From: an uncultured Acidobacteriota bacterium
GTDB lineage: Bacteria; Acidobacteriota; Terriglobia; Bryobacterales; Bryobacteraceae
Reading direction: 5' to 3'
Length of the DNA: 64,000 nt
Assembly (NCBI GenBank): GCA_902826685.1
Contig: CADEFT010000007.1
Span: forward strand, 1 to 64,000
Part shown: positions 8,231-18,225 of the stretch, piece by piece
Numbering within the stretch: the first letter of the stretch is position 1
Layout of the letters: the number at the start of each line of letters is the position of its first letter
Program-made: the position numbers and the translations under genes
Notes under the pieces: generated by a model
Databases searched by the model: none
Told to the model about the DNA's origin: nothing
What the model saw: the letters and a program-made list of their open reading frames with translations, nothing else

Positions 8231-10206
8231 CGGCTCTGATCGCCTGGCTGGTCGCGGCAAGCCCGCTGTCGGCGCAGCACGTGCTCGTCGATGTCATGAA
8301 GGTGCCCGTGGAAGGCGACTTCCGTCAGGCCCTGGTGCGCGTGAACGTCCCCGCCACGCTGCCCGAGATTCAATGCGACATGATGATCGCCGGCGCCGGT
8401 ATGGGAGGCGTGGGCGCGGCGCTTCAGGCCACCGCGCGCGGTATGCGCGTCTGCCTCACCGAAGAGACCGACTGGATCGGCGGCCAGGCCACCTCGGGCG
8501 GCGTCTCCGCTCTCGATGAGCATCGTTTCATCGAAATAGCGGGCGCCACCCGCAGCTATCACGCCTTCCGCCAGGGCATCCGCGATCATTACCGCCGCAC
8601 TCACAAACTCACGCCCGCGGCCCTGGCCTGGACCAACTTCAATCCCGGTGCCTGCTACGTTTCCTCGCTCTGCTATGAGCCGCGCGTGGGCGAGCAGGTG
8701 CTGCGCGAGATGCTCAAAGGCCGCCCGATCGAGCTGTTGCTGAGGACTCAGGTCTTCGCGCTCGAGCGGCAAGGCGATACGATCCGGTCCGCGCTCGCCT
8801 GGCGCTTCGACCAACGCAAGGCCGTGCGCCTCCGCGCCTCTTTCTTTCTCGACGCCACCGAGCTCGGCGACCTGCTGCCGCTCGCCCAGGTGCCCTATGT
8901 AGTGGGCTCCGAGGCGCGCGCCGACACGCAGGAGCCGCACGCCGCCGCCGATCCCAACTCCGCCTGCGTGCAGAGCTTCACCTATCCCTTCGCCATCGAG
9001 CGGCGCGACGGCGAGCGGCACACCATCGCCGCCCTCGAAGACCACCGCCAGATCGTCGCACGGCAGAAATTCAGCCTCAGGATGAATTACCCCGCGGCTC
9101 ACGGCTGGCGCGGCGATTTTGAGTACAAGATGTATGGAGCCGATCCGCCCGTGCCAAACAACATGTCGCCCGGGCCGTTCTTTTCCTGGCGCCGCCTGAT
9201 CGCCGCGCATAACTTCACCGGAGGCCCGGCCAACGACGTGGCGCTAATGAATTGGCCCCGCCAGGACTACGCCGAAGAGTCCATCCTCGACCGCACCCCC
9301 GAAGATTTCGCGCGCATTCTCCAGGCCGCCAAGCGCACCTCCTACGCCTTCCTGCACTGGCTGCAGAAGGATCTCAACCATCCGGAGCTGAAGCTTCGCG
9401 CCGACATGATGGACACCGCCGACGGTTTGTCGAAGTATCCCTACATTCGCGAATCCCGCCGCCTGCGCGCCCAGAGCCGCGTGGTGGAACAGGATATCGT
9501 CGAGGAGGCGCAGCCCGGCCCCCGCGCCCGCTGGTTTGAGGATTCGGTGGGCACCGGCTTCTACATGGTGGACATTCATCCCTGCGGCGCGAGCGAACGG
9601 GGACGCATGATGATGCCGCGTCCGTTCCAGATTCCCATGGGCACGTTGCTGCCTCGCGGAGTCCGTAATCTGTTCGCCGCCGGCAAGAACATCGGCGTGA
9701 CGCATCTGACCAATGGCGCCTTCCGGCTGCATCCGGTGGAATGGAACGTCGGGGAAGCCGCCGCCGTCATGGCGTCTCTCGGCACCGCGGACGTCTTCGC
9801 CGTGCAACGGGAACTCACCCGCTCCGGCGTCCCCATCGTGTGGTTCGACGATCTGACTACCGGCGATCCCGGCTTCGCCTCCATCCACCAGGCCGCCATC
9901 CGCCGCGTCTACCCGCTTGGCTCGGCCGATCTGCATGCCTCGCCGGACGCTCCGTTGACTCGCGCCGAAGCGGCCATGGCCCTATCGGCTTATTTCGGAC
10001 CGCCCATGTCGCGCGAAGACGCCATCCGCCGCGCCGTCTCCGAAGGATGGATGGCCGCCGACCATCGCAACTGGTTTCATCCCGACCTGCCGTTCTATTG
10101 GACCGATTGGCGCGAGGACAAATTTCCCAAGCCGCTGCCGCGGCGCGAACCCGGCGGCAGCGGTCCGGTCAAGCGCCGCGAATTGGCCGTGCGCCTCTTC
10201 CCGTAA
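8227..10206 (+). CDS. Exported FAD-dependent oxidoreductase (FAD_oxidored family)
   Basis: 659 residues from a TTG start at 8227 that overlaps the previous stop as TTGA, with a GGAG-type site just upstream. Residues 1-17 ([14 protein letters not shown]) form a signal peptide. The dinucleotide loop [15 protein letters not shown] (G-x-G-x2-G) begins near residue 55, followed by [12 protein letters not shown], typical of the PF12831 family. That family is common next to carbohydrate-active genes in Acidobacteria and Planctomycetes. Its substrate is unknown. The C-terminal ~90 residues ([16 protein letters not shown]) resemble an S-layer-homology-like helix-turn. It is the third gene of the operon. 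Confidence 0.85.
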   Translation: MTALIAWLVAASPLSAQHVLVDVMKVPVEGDFRQALVRVNVPATLPEIQCDMMIAGAGMGGVGAALQATARGMRVCLTEETDWIGGQATSGGVSALDEHRFIEIAGATRSYHAFRQGIRDHYRRTHKLTPAALAWTNFNPGACYVSSLCYEPRVGEQVLREMLKGRPIELLLRTQVFALERQGDTIRSALAWRFDQRKAVRLRASFFLDATELGDLLPLAQVPYVVGSEARADTQEPHAAADPNSACVQSFTYPFAIERRDGERHTIAALEDHRQIVARQKFSLRMNYPAAHGWRGDFEYKMYGADPPVPNNMSPGPFFSWRRLIAAHNFTGGPANDVALMNWPRQDYAEESILDRTPEDFARILQAAKRTSYAFLHWLQKDLNHPELKLRADMMDTADGLSKYPYIRESRRLRAQSRVVEQDIVEEAQPGPRARWFEDSVGTGFYMVDIHPCGASERGRMMMPRPFQIPMGTLLPRGVRNLFAAGKNIGVTHLTNGAFRLHPVEWNVGEAAAVMASLGTADVFAVQRELTRSGVPIVWFDDLTTGDPGFASIHQAAIRRVYPLGSADLHASPDAPLTRAEAAMALSAYFGPPMSREDAIRRAVSEGWMAADHRNWFHPDLPFYWTDWREDKFPKPLPRREPGGSGPVKRRELAVRLFP

Positions 10207-10209
10207 CGC

Positions 10210-11760
10210 CTACGGAGCGGCCTTCCGCCACGCTTTCCGGTATTCGGCTTCCACCCATCCGGCGTCCGCTTCCCGGTTCTGAGCCTTCAGCGCTTCCATC
10301 AGCCCCTTCAACGAACGCGGATTGCGCGGGTTCTTTTCAAGATCGGTACGGAAAACGGCTTCCGCCTCTACCGCTCGATTCAGTTCCATCAAACCCTGTC
10401 CCCACGCCTCACGCACCGGGAAATACCAGGGTGGCGGCTCGTCGTAGACCAGGTCGTCCTGCAGATCCACGGCCCGCTTCCAATGCGGCAGTTGCTCATC
10501 GCTACGCGCCGCGAGCCGGCCGGCAATCACTTCCGAAGCGATCTCCAGCAGCACGCTGCACTTGTTGTTGATGAACGTCGCATCGGCGGGAACCGCCTTC
10601 CGCGCGGCTTCGAACGCCTCCCGCTCCGCCTCCGCCCGAGCCCTGTCGCCCTTACCGAGCAGCGCCATCGTGCGTGCATACCGCCACATCGCGCGTGTCA
10701 CCGGCAGTTTGGCATCCGGCTCGGCGATCTTCAGAATCTCGTCCCATTTGTGAAACCGCTCCAACACGAAAATCGGTGTGGGAACGAACCCATCCGCCAT
10801 CGCCGGCGCTTCCTTGATGAATGGACCCATGCGGTCCACCAGCTTGACCGCCGCCGCATGCGCATCGGCGAACCGGCCTTGCATCATCCGCGCCGCCACC
10901 AGAAAATGCAGGTTGTGCGCGTAGTAGCCCAGGTAGCCCATGTGCATGCCGGCGTGATGGAAATGCTCCTCATCGGCCGAGATGGCGCGTTCGTTCGAAC
11001 TGGCCACCACCTCATAATCGCCGACGCGGAAATAGATATGGCCCGCCATGTGCACCAGGTGGCCCGCATTCGGAGCGATGCCGCCCATCAACCGTTGCGC
11101 CGAAGGTAGCGCGCGCTCCGGCGACGACGACATCTCCACCGCATGCACGTAAAAATGATTCGCGCCCGGATGGTCGGGGTCGCGCTTCAGAATCGCTTCA
11201 AGCACAGCGATGCACTCCGCCATCTCGCCCGCCGGCTGGCCGTCTTTGGTAAACCACCGCCAGCGCACAGGCACCATCAACGTCTCCGCATAAAGCGCGG
11301 CCGCATCCAGATCGTCCGGATACTGCTTCTGCAATTGCCGCATGGCCGCGCGATGAGCCTCGTCGCCGTCGCACAAGCCGCGCATCGCTTGAGCATAGGC
11401 TTTCTCGTAGGCGCTGCCTGCGCGGCTCAATGCCTCATTGGCGGATGCGCAGGCTTTCTTCATATCCACATCCGCATCCAGATCCATGTTGATATGCGGC
11501 GAATACGTGGCGGCGATGCCCCAGTGCGGCATGGCGGCGTTTGGATCGAGCGCCGCCGCCTTTTCGAACGACCGGCGCGCCTCCGGCCGGTTGAATCCGT
11601 ACAGCAGCACCAGCCCCTGATCGAAATACTTCTGGGCGTCCGCGTTCGATGTCGCGATCGGATGATGATGCAGACCCATGCCGCGCCACAGCTGAACCGG
11701 TTTCTCTTCGGCCGGGCTCAAAGCCGGCAGCAGAGCCAGCAAAAGACAAGGCAGTCTCAT
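10210..11760 (-). CDS. Exported TPR-containing protein
   Basis: 516 residues with ATG at 11760 and GAGGAGG about 11 bases upstream. A short signal peptide (MRLPCLLLALLPALSPA) precedes a His-rich stretch (GMGLHHHPI) and a series of TPR-like repeats (AQKYFDQGLVLLYGF, ARRSFEKAAALDP). The architecture, with conserved NHFYVHAVE and HLVHMAGHIYFRVGDY containing many His, is widespread in Acidobacteria and Planctomycetes as an uncharacterised family. The repeated His in helices may bind metal, but this is inference. It ends 3 bases from the convergent FAD oxidoreductase stop. Confidence 0.8.
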   Translation of the reverse strand: MRLPCLLLALLPALSPAEEKPVQLWRGMGLHHHPIATSNADAQKYFDQGLVLLYGFNRPEARRSFEKAAALDPNAAMPHWGIAATYSPHINMDLDADVDMKKACASANEALSRAGSAYEKAYAQAMRGLCDGDEAHRAAMRQLQKQYPDDLDAAALYAETLMVPVRWRWFTKDGQPAGEMAECIAVLEAILKRDPDHPGANHFYVHAVEMSSSPERALPSAQRLMGGIAPNAGHLVHMAGHIYFRVGDYEVVASSNERAISADEEHFHHAGMHMGYLGYYAHNLHFLVAARMMQGRFADAHAAAVKLVDRMGPFIKEAPAMADGFVPTPIFVLERFHKWDEILKIAEPDAKLPVTRAMWRYARTMALLGKGDRARAEAEREAFEAARKAVPADATFINNKCSVLLEIASEVIAGRLAARSDEQLPHWKRAVDLQDDLVYDEPPPWYFPVREAWGQGLMELNRAVEAEAVFRTDLEKNPRNPRSLKGLMEALKAQNREADAGWVEAEYRKAWRKAAP

Positions 11761-11820
11761 AACTTCTTCGTGCCTCCTCGTTCTTACATATAACCTCGCG
11801 AAGAACGATCGTCCATTGGC

Positions 11821-12978
11821 TCACGAAATCGTATCGGCGGTGGCGCGCCGAGCCAGAGCGTCGCGCGCCGAGATCACCGATCGCACGGCCTCTTCCACCG
11901 TCGGGGCAAGCGCGGTCAGATGTCCCATCTTGCGTCCCGGCCGAGGGTCCATCTTGCCGTAGAGGTGAATCTTGACGTGCCCGTGGCGCGCCGCCGTCAC
12001 CCAGTCGGGCTCACCCACGGCCCAGACGTCGCCCAGAAGGTTGGCCATCGCCGATGGACAGTGTTGGTCCGTCGAGCCGAGCGGCAATCCACAAACGGCC
12101 CGCAGTTGCTGCTCGAACTGGCTGGTCACGCACGCGTCGAAAGTGAGGTGTCCGGAATTATGCGGCCTCGGCGCCAGTTCGTTGATCATCAATTCGCCGG
12201 AGGCGGTCAGGAAGAATTCGACACAGAGCACGCCTACCACATCGAGCTTTTCGAGCACCACGCGCGCCAGTTCTTCCGCGTCGCGCCTGACGCGGCTCGA
12301 AACCCGCGCCGGAGAAATCGAGAGGTCCAAAATGTGATGGCGATGCTCATTCTCAATCGCGCCGTAGTGCGCGAACGAGCCATCCACTCCACGCGCCGCC
12401 ACCACCGAGACTTCTTTCTCAAACTTCACGAACGCTTCGAGTACCGCTTCCCGCTCGCCGATACTCTTCCACGCCTCGCCCGCCTGCGACGCCGCGCCGA
12501 TTCGAAACTGGCCCTTGCCGTCGTACCCGAAATCGGCGGTCTTCAGCACGGCCGGCGTGTCCAGTTCCTGAAGCCCCGTGTCCAGTTGTTCCAGCGAACG
12601 CACCACGCGGAACGGCGTGACGGGCAAACCGGCGGATTGAAGAAACGTCTTCTCCCGGATGCGCTGCTGCGTGGTATGGAGGACGGAACCGGCAGGCCGC
12701 ACCGGCGCGCATTCGGCCGCCGCCGCCGCCGTCTCCGCCGGCACGTTCTCAAACTCGAACGTCACCGCCTGCACCCCGCGAGCGAACCGCCGCACCGCAT
12801 CGAGATCTGAATACGGCGCCGCCACTTCCAGATCCGATACCTGGCCCGTAGGCGTATCGGAATCCGGTGAGAACGTATGCACGCGGTACCCCATACGCCG
12901 CGCGGCGATGGCGAACATTCGTCCCAGTTGGCCGCTGCCCAGCACGCCGATCGCCGAGCCCGGAAGGATGGGCTTCAT
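11821..12978 (-). CDS. purK: N5-carboxyaminoimidazole ribonucleotide synthetase
   Basis: PurK converts AIR, ATP and bicarbonate to N5-CAIR in purine synthesis. The 385 residues show the family N-terminus [14 protein letters not shown], an ATP-grasp domain with [15 protein letters not shown] and [15 protein letters not shown], and the metal/ATP site [13 protein letters not shown]. The length is normal. The ATG at 12978 overlaps the purE stop as ATGA, so the two enzymes of the two-step route are coupled. Purine regulation cannot be seen in the short upstream region. Confidence 0.96.
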   Translation of the reverse strand: MKPILPGSAIGVLGSGQLGRMFAIAARRMGYRVHTFSPDSDTPTGQVSDLEVAAPYSDLDAVRRFARGVQAVTFEFENVPAETAAAAAECAPVRPAGSVLHTTQQRIREKTFLQSAGLPVTPFRVVRSLEQLDTGLQELDTPAVLKTADFGYDGKGQFRIGAASQAGEAWKSIGEREAVLEAFVKFEKEVSVVAARGVDGSFAHYGAIENEHRHHILDLSISPARVSSRVRRDAEELARVVLEKLDVVGVLCVEFFLTASGELMINELAPRPHNSGHLTFDACVTSQFEQQLRAVCGLPLGSTDQHCPSAMANLLGDVWAVGEPDWVTAARHGHVKIHLYGKMDPRPGRKMGHLTALAPTVEEAVRSVISARDALARRATADTIS

Positions 12979-13460
12979 TCGAGCGAATCCGCCTTCACCT
13001 TCGCCGTCTGCTCTTCGCGGAACTCCCGCAGCCGGGCTCGCAGCTCAGGCCGCTTGTTGGCTAGAATCGCGATCGCCAGCAGCGCCGCATTCGCCGCGCC
13101 TGCCTTTCCGATCGCCAGCGTGCCGACCGGAATGCCGCCCGGCATCTGCACGATCGAAAGCAGCGAATCCATGCCCTTCAGCGAGTGGCTTTCCACCGGC
13201 ACTCCCAGCACCGGAAGCAGCGTGTGCGCCGCGACCATCCCCGGCAAATGCGCCGCGCCGCCCGCGCCCGCGATGATGACTTCAAGTCCACGGCTCTCGG
13301 CCGACTTGGCATATTCCGCCATCGCATCGGGAGTGCGGTGGGCCGATACGATCCGCGATTCGAACGGAACCTGAAAGCGCTCCAGCATCTCCGCGGCATG
13401 ACGCATCGTCTCCCAATCGGACTTGCTACCCATGATCACGCCGGCGATTGGTTGGCTCAT
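12975..13460 (-). CDS. purE: N5-carboxyaminoimidazole ribonucleotide mutase
   Basis: PurE converts N5-CAIR to CAIR. The 161 residues are typical of class I. The start ATG at 13460 gives the canonical N-terminus ending [27 protein letters not shown] and [16 protein letters not shown] are the catalytic His loop and the substrate loop. A longer in-frame start at 13658 would run into the divergent gene and is rejected. GAAAGGT and a TGTTATCGT promoter element lie upstream. It is the first gene of purE-purK. Confidence 0.97.
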   Translation of the reverse strand: MSQPIAGVIMGSKSDWETMRHAAEMLERFQVPFESRIVSAHRTPDAMAEYAKSAESRGLEVIIAGAGGAAHLPGMVAAHTLLPVLGVPVESHSLKGMDSLLSIVQMPGGIPVGTLAIGKAGAANAALLAIAILANKRPELRARLREFREEQTAKVKADSLE

Positions 13461-13472
13461 TCGAGACCTTTC

Positions 13473-13481
13473 ACGATAACA
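13473..13481 (-). promoter_or_regulatory. Extended -10 promoter element for purEK
   Basis: On the minus strand TGTTATCGT (TG-n-TANNNT) ends 12 bases before the purE ATG at 13460, with a GAAAGG ribosome-binding site inside that interval. No -35 match is needed for an extended -10 promoter. Confidence 0.45.
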
Positions 13482-13518
13482 AACCGCGCGCCGTTGCATC
13501 CTGGTAGGAATGCCTGAA

Positions 13519-14106
13519 ATGGAGAACGGATACCAATCGCTGCGCCCCGGCCAGATCGCCTCGGTCGTAACGTACCTCGAGATGCGCCATCCACCGGAGC
13601 TCACAGCGCGCCAGTTGCCTGCCGGCTTTGAAATGCGTCGCATGGAGCGCCTCGCCATCGCCGATTACCGCGCCGCCTTCCGGGCGATCGGCGAGAACTG
13701 GCTCTGGTTCAGCCGTCTGGTAATGCCCGATGCCGATCTCACCGCGCGTCTGGCGAATCCCGCCATGGAGGTACACTTCCTGCTCAACGCCGGCAGGCCC
13801 GTGGGCATCCTCGAACTCGACCTGAGCCAGCCCCCGGATATCGAGATCGTCCTGTTCGGTATCGAGCACGGTCTGCGCGGCCAAGGCCTTGGTGCCGCCA
13901 TGATGCGTTATGCCTTGCAAACGGTCTGGGAGCGCAACCCGGCGCGTCTGTGGCTCCACACCTGCACGCTCGACGATCCGCGCGCCCTCGGCTTCTACAT
14001 CCACTCCGGCTTCATGCCCTACAAGCGCGCCGTCGAAGTGGCGAATGACCCAAGGCTTCAGGGCATACTGCCGAAAACGGCCGCGCCGCAAGTGCCCCTG
14101 CTCTAA
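13519..14106 (+). CDS. GNAT family N-acetyltransferase
   Basis: 195 residues from ATG 13519, chosen over ATG 13510 because TAGGAA sits 8-9 bases before 13519 but abuts 13510. The acetyl-CoA loop is [22 protein letters not shown] (R-G-x-G-x-G/A), and the C-terminal [19 protein letters not shown] is the usual GNAT beta6-beta7 element. The N-terminal ~45 residues are an extension. The acceptor substrate is unknown. It is divergent from purEK and followed by the ROK gene on the same strand. Confidence 0.85.
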   Translation: MENGYQSLRPGQIASVVTYLEMRHPPELTARQLPAGFEMRRMERLAIADYRAAFRAIGENWLWFSRLVMPDADLTARLANPAMEVHFLLNAGRPVGILELDLSQPPDIEIVLFGIEHGLRGQGLGAAMMRYALQTVWERNPARLWLHTCTLDDPRALGFYIHSGFMPYKRAVEVANDPRLQGILPKTAAPQVPLL

Positions 14107-14113
14107 CCTTGTC

Positions 14114-14122
14114 TGTTATCAT
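14114..14122 (+). promoter_or_regulatory. Extended -10 element directly before the ROK kinase gene
   Basis: TGTTATCAT at 14114-14122 fits TG-n-TATNAT. It ends 8 bases before the ATG at 14131, with no Shine-Dalgarno sequence between. A leaderless transcript is the simplest reading. Confidence 0.5.
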
Positions 14123-14130
14123 TCGGCTTC

Positions 14131-15060
14131 ATGTCGGAATTCTCGATTGGCGTGGACCTGGGCGGCACGAATCTCCGTACCGCCGTAATCGATTCAAATG
14201 GGCAGATGCTGGACAAACTGGCCGGCACCACCGATCTCACCGAAGGGCCCGAGCGCGTAGTGGACGACATCGTGCACGGCATCGAAACCCTGCGCGACAA
14301 GTACTCGACGCATCGCATGACCGGCGTCGGCATCGGCGTGCCAGGCTTCATTCGCATGGCCGAGGGATACATCGTCGGCTCGCACAATTTGCCGGTGCTC
14401 AATCATTACCCCATTCGCGATGCCATCGAAAAGCGCCTGGAAACTCCGGTCATTCTCGAAAACGACGCCAACGCCGCCGCGCTCGGGGAAAAATGGATTG
14501 GCGCGGGCCGCGACGTGGACGACCTGGTGCTGTTGACGCTTGGCACCGGCATCGGCGGCGGCATCGTTTACAAGGGCCGCGTGATGCACGGCGCGGTGGG
14601 CATGGCCGGCGAATTGGGGCACATCACCGTCGTTCCCAACGGCAATCCCTGCGGCTGCGGCAATCGTGGATGCCTGGAGAAGCACGCTTCCGCCACCGCC
14701 ATCGAGAGCATGGCGAACCTGATGGCCCTTGGTGAGAACCTCACTTCGAAACAGGTGCATGACCTCGCCCTCGCCGGCGAGGAGCGCGCCATTCGCATCT
14801 TTCAGTCCATGGGCGAAGCGCTCGGCATCGGCATCGCCACGCTTGTGAACACGTTCAATTTCCCGCTTTACCTGATGAGCGGCGGTGCGCTGGCGGCGTG
14901 GGATTTTTTCTATCCCACTCTCGAGGCGGAAGTGCGCGCGCGCAGCTTCACCTATCGCAACGCGGAAACCAGGATCGGAAAGGCGCTGCTTGGAAGCGAA
15001 GCGGGGCTTTTTGGAGCCGCCTATCTGCCGTTCCAGGCGCAATCGGTCACTCGGTCCTGA
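14131..15060 (+). CDS. ROK family sugar kinase (glucokinase-like)
   Basis: 309 residues, the usual length. The ATP phosphate-binding motif IGVDLGGTNLRTAV is at the N-terminus, ENDANAAALGE carries the sugar-binding Glu-Asn-Asp, and LGTGIGGGIV is the second phosphate loop. The zinc-binding ROK signature GELGHITVVPNG with CGCGNRGCLE follows. The protein lacks the N-terminal helix-turn-helix of ROK repressors, so it is a kinase, probably for glucose or a related hexose. Its stop overlaps the convergent serine hydrolase gene by 14 bases. Confidence 0.92.
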   Translation: MSEFSIGVDLGGTNLRTAVIDSNGQMLDKLAGTTDLTEGPERVVDDIVHGIETLRDKYSTHRMTGVGIGVPGFIRMAEGYIVGSHNLPVLNHYPIRDAIEKRLETPVILENDANAAALGEKWIGAGRDVDDLVLLTLGTGIGGGIVYKGRVMHGAVGMAGELGHITVVPNGNPCGCGNRGCLEKHASATAIESMANLMALGENLTSKQVHDLALAGEERAIRIFQSMGEALGIGIATLVNTFNFPLYLMSGGALAAWDFFYPTLEAEVRARSFTYRNAETRIGKALLGSEAGLFGAAYLPFQAQSVTRS

Positions 15061-16066
15061 CGAGCAGCTTCATCGCCTCTTCAATCAGCGCCATCCCGCC
15101 ATCGGCGTTTGTCATGACGACCGCGCCGTTGCCCGATTCCACGTATAACGTCAACAGACACCGGTAGCCGGCATTGGCGCCGCCATGCGAGAACCGCAGC
15201 GGACCGTCCGTGCTCAACGCCACGCCCAACCCATACGGACCCGTCTGCCGCTTCAGCATTTCCCGCGCCGTGCTTCGCTCGATGATTCGATTCGCTTTGC
15301 CCAAATAAGCGCCGCGCAGCTCCAGCGCCCACAACGCCAGGTCGGATGCCGTGGTCCATAATCCGGCTGCCGCCATCTCGGGATACGTATGAAAGCCTCC
15401 CGCGATCGGGATGCCCTTGGCGTCGTGGCCCCTGGCCGCTTTCCCGCTCAGCGCCGCGGGCAGCGGTTGCTCATAGGTGCTGCGCTTCATGCCGATCCGC
15501 CCCAGCACCATCTTCTGCATCAGTTCGGGAAACGCCATGCCGGTGCGATCCATCAGCAACTGCTGCAGGACGGTGTACCCGCCGCCCGAATAGCGGAATT
15601 TCGTCCCAGGTTCGACATCGGCTCGGATCGCCGCCGTGTTAGAAGGCGGCTCTCCGTCCAGAATCTGCTGCAACGAAGGCACTCTCTCCCCAGCCGCGTA
15701 TCCGGGAAATCCATGCACGGTAAGCCCGGCCGAATGACTCAGCAGCCGCCGCGGCGTGACCTTCTCTTTCGCGGTGAACCCATTGTCCGGCACCTTCCAG
15801 GACTTCAGCCTTCCGTTGACATCTTCATCCAGCGTGAAGTTGCCGTACTGCATCATATGCAGCGCCGCCATGGCCGCCACCGGCTTGCTGATGGACGCGG
15901 CCTGAAACAGCGTCTCCGGATCCGCGCCTCCGTAGCCCTTCGCCCAGGCGATCCTGCCCCCTTCAATCACCGCCACGCTCACGGCCGGTATCGAGTGCTT
16001 CTGGCGCAGGGCTTCGAGATCCACCTGCTGCGCCGCCAGCGCTGCCGCCAGCACCGCGCCGATCAC
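15047..16066 (-). CDS. Exported serine hydrolase of the beta-lactamase/class C (PBP4*) family
   Basis: 339 residues from GTG 16066, which overlaps the previous stop as GTGA and has GGAGGGG upstream; a longer frame to 16171 is rejected. Signal peptide 1-13. The catalytic set is S58-I-S-K61 (S-x2-K), Y159-S-G (Y-x-N-like) and a C-terminal HGGANAGY in place of K-T-G. These enzymes act as esterases, D-aminopeptidases or carboxypeptidases in the periplasm rather than as true resistance enzymes. It is the third gene of an overlapping operon with fabF and an amidohydrolase. Confidence 0.88.
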   Translation of the reverse strand: MIGAVLAAALAAQQVDLEALRQKHSIPAVSVAVIEGGRIAWAKGYGGADPETLFQAASISKPVAAMAALHMMQYGNFTLDEDVNGRLKSWKVPDNGFTAKEKVTPRRLLSHSAGLTVHGFPGYAAGERVPSLQQILDGEPPSNTAAIRADVEPGTKFRYSGGGYTVLQQLLMDRTGMAFPELMQKMVLGRIGMKRSTYEQPLPAALSGKAARGHDAKGIPIAGGFHTYPEMAAAGLWTTASDLALWALELRGAYLGKANRIIERSTAREMLKRQTGPYGLGVALSTDGPLRFSHGGANAGYRCLLTLYVESGNGAVVMTNADGGMALIEEAMKLLVRTE

Positions 16067-16932
16067 AGCAGCCCCTCCAGGTTTCCCGAGAAGATCGCGG
16101 CGGCCGTTTCCCGCGACACGCCTACTTCCACCAGCGCCGCCTGCTGCGCGTCGAATACCGCGCGATTCCATCCACGCGGAAAGAAAGACGAATCGGTGCC
16201 AAACAACAACCGCGACGGGCCCGCGACGTCGAGCGCCCGCCGCAACACGACAGGTAAACTCAAGCCTTCATACTTCATCCATCCGTTCGAGCTCGAAGTA
16301 TCCAGGTAAACGTTCGGGCACATATCCGCCAGCATCAGCGCCTCGCGCCAATACCCCGCGCCGAAATGCGGCACCACGAATCGAAGGCCCGCATGCTTCA
16401 ACGCCACGGCGTGCAAATCGAGCGGATTCGAATACCGCATATCGAACGGCGAGGCGAGCCCGAGTTTCTTCCGCACGCCCACGCTCAGCACTCCGCAATG
16501 CACGAACACGGTCTTGCCCGGCAGAGCCTCCAGGAACGAATCCACGCGCGCATCGGCCATCGAATACCGGTGCATCGCCGGAAACAGGCACGGCACTCCC
16601 GCGATCCGGCTGGCATCGGCCTTGAGCGGATCCACCATGTAGTACCCCAAGAACCGCGACGGATGCTTCCCCACCGCCGCCGATACCGATGCGCCGTCTC
16701 CCGGCAGGCTGGCAATCAGCGCCGCCTTCGATACGCCGTGACGGTCCAGCTCTTCCACCCACCGATCCGCCAGCGCGCCGGCGTCTTCCGGGGGCATTTG
16801 CCATCCCAACGCCGGCCCGATCGACTCCACCGTCAGCCCCGCGCGCTGTTCCGCCAGCAGCCGGAAGAATCCATGCGAGAAGAAATGGACATGCGCATCC
16901 GAAACTCTTAAATCGCCCCAATTGGTTGTCAT
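16063..16932 (-). CDS. Amidohydrolase family (TIM-barrel) metal-dependent hydrolase
   Basis: 289 residues from ATG 16932, which overlaps the fabF stop as ATGA. SDAHVHFF gives the H-x-H of strand 1, the mid-protein VFVHCGVL and VVPHFGAGYW carry the next metal His, and LLFGTDSSFFPRGW carries the terminal Asp. This is the ACMSD/PF04909 type, which includes decarboxylases and lactonases. There is no signal peptide. The upstream KAS and downstream serine hydrolase suggest a role on an acyl or lactone product, which is inference from context. Confidence 0.82.
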   Translation of the reverse strand: MTTNWGDLRVSDAHVHFFSHGFFRLLAEQRAGLTVESIGPALGWQMPPEDAGALADRWVEELDRHGVSKAALIASLPGDGASVSAAVGKHPSRFLGYYMVDPLKADASRIAGVPCLFPAMHRYSMADARVDSFLEALPGKTVFVHCGVLSVGVRKKLGLASPFDMRYSNPLDLHAVALKHAGLRFVVPHFGAGYWREALMLADMCPNVYLDTSSSNGWMKYEGLSLPVVLRRALDVAGPSRLLFGTDSSFFPRGWNRAVFDAQQAALVEVGVSRETAAAIFSGNLEGLL

Positions 16933-18176
16933 ATCTTTCGCAGCACCAGTGCCGAATTTTTGCTTCCGAAGGCGATGCAATTGGCCACCGCCAGCTCTAT
17001 CTCCAGCTTACGCGCCGCACCCGGAACATAGTCGAGATCGCATTCCGGATCGGGCACTTCCACATTGATCGTGGGAGGAGCCACGCCATCCCGCATGGCC
17101 AGCAGCGTAGCCGCCACACCCGCCGCGCCGCAAGCCCCCTGTGGATGCCCGATCAGGCTTTTAAGCGACGACCCCGCCAGCCGCCGCGCGTGAGCGCCAA
17201 AGGCCAGCCGCACCGCGCGCGTCTCGATGCGATCGTTCAGCTCGGTCGACGTTCCGTGATAGTTCACGTACTGCACCTGCTCCGGCTTCACGCCCGCCTC
17301 CTCCATCGCCATTTCCATCGCCCGCGCCGGCTCCTCGCCGCACTCTTCGAGCCGCACCCGATGATAGGCTTCGCATGTCGATCCATACCCCGCAATCTCA
17401 CCGTAGATGCGCGCCCCGCGCGCCCGCGCTTTCTCAAGCGGCTCCAGCACGAAGAACCACGACCCTTCGCCCAACACGAATCCATCGCGATCGGCGGAAA
17501 ACGGACGGCTGGCGCGGTGCGGCTCCGCGTTCCACCGCGTGCTCAGAATCCGCATCAGCAGGAATCCGCGCAGAATCAAAGTGGCCAGCGGAGCATCCAC
17601 GCCGCCCGCCACAATCGTATCGATGGCGCCCGTCTGAATCGTCCGCCACGCATACCCGAGCGCATCGGTCGAAGACGTACACCCCGTCGTCACCACATGG
17701 CTGAACCCGCGAAACCCGAACCGCATCGAGACTTCGCTTGCCAGCGTACCCGGCGTGGAGCTTGGGATCACATAAACGCTGCACTGCTTTTCATGCCCGG
17801 TGTAGTAAAGCCGGTACTGCTCCTCGGTGAACTCGTGCGCCGCACCGCCGGTGCCCACACAAACGCCGATGGCCCGCAGTTGCTCACGCGTCATCCGCCC
17901 CGGCTCCAGACCCGCATCGGCGATCGCTTCGCTCGCCGCCGCCACCGCCAAAGGCACCGCGCGCGAAACATGCGGCCGGTCCTTGGCGGACACCCAATCC
18001 TGTTCACGAAAGCCGGGAATCTCGCCCGCGATCCGCGCGGCGTACGGCGAGGCGTCAAATCGCGTGATCGCACGCACACCGCTTTCCCCCGACTTCGTCG
18101 CCTCCCAAAACCGCTCCCGCCCGATTCCGTTAGGACTCACCGCGCCGATGCCCGTAACCACCACCCGCCGCCTCAA
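16929..18176 (-). CDS. fabF: Beta-ketoacyl-ACP synthase II-like enzyme
   Basis: 415 residues, as in KAS II. I use TTG 18176, giving RRRVVVTGIGAVSPNG at the N-terminus, with AGGA 9 bases before it; ATG 18227 would add 17 unfamiliar residues. The catalytic triad is complete: C166 in TTGCTSS, H307 in NYHGTST and H344 in SLIGHPQGACG. It condenses acyl groups with malonyl-ACP. No acyl carrier protein, ketoreductase or malonyl transferase is next to it, so it is not the housekeeping fab cluster copy and may serve a special lipid or polyketide. It is the first gene of an overlapping operon. Confidence 0.9.
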   Translation of the reverse strand: MRRRVVVTGIGAVSPNGIGRERFWEATKSGESGVRAITRFDASPYAARIAGEIPGFREQDWVSAKDRPHVSRAVPLAVAAASEAIADAGLEPGRMTREQLRAIGVCVGTGGAAHEFTEEQYRLYYTGHEKQCSVYVIPSSTPGTLASEVSMRFGFRGFSHVVTTGCTSSTDALGYAWRTIQTGAIDTIVAGGVDAPLATLILRGFLLMRILSTRWNAEPHRASRPFSADRDGFVLGEGSWFFVLEPLEKARARGARIYGEIAGYGSTCEAYHRVRLEECGEEPARAMEMAMEEAGVKPEQVQYVNYHGTSTELNDRIETRAVRLAFGAHARRLAGSSLKSLIGHPQGACGAAGVAATLLAMRDGVAPPTINVEVPDPECDLDYVPGAARKLEIELAVANCIAFGSKNSALVLRKI

Positions 18177-18225
18177 GCCGAAACATCCTGATTCGAAAAC
18201 ACGTGTGTTAGTATAAGGTTTTTTC
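18177..18225. promoter_or_regulatory. Face-to-face divergent promoters with ACACGTGT palindrome
   Basis: On the plus strand an extended -10 TG-T-TAGTAT lies at 18206-18214, 11 bases before ATG 18226. On the minus strand TATACT at 18215-18210 precedes the fabF TTG at 18176 by a ~27-base leader with AGGA at 18189-18186. The two -10 elements share bases. A perfect 8-base palindrome ACACGTGT at 18199-18206 sits beside both and is a candidate operator. Confidence 0.45.
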
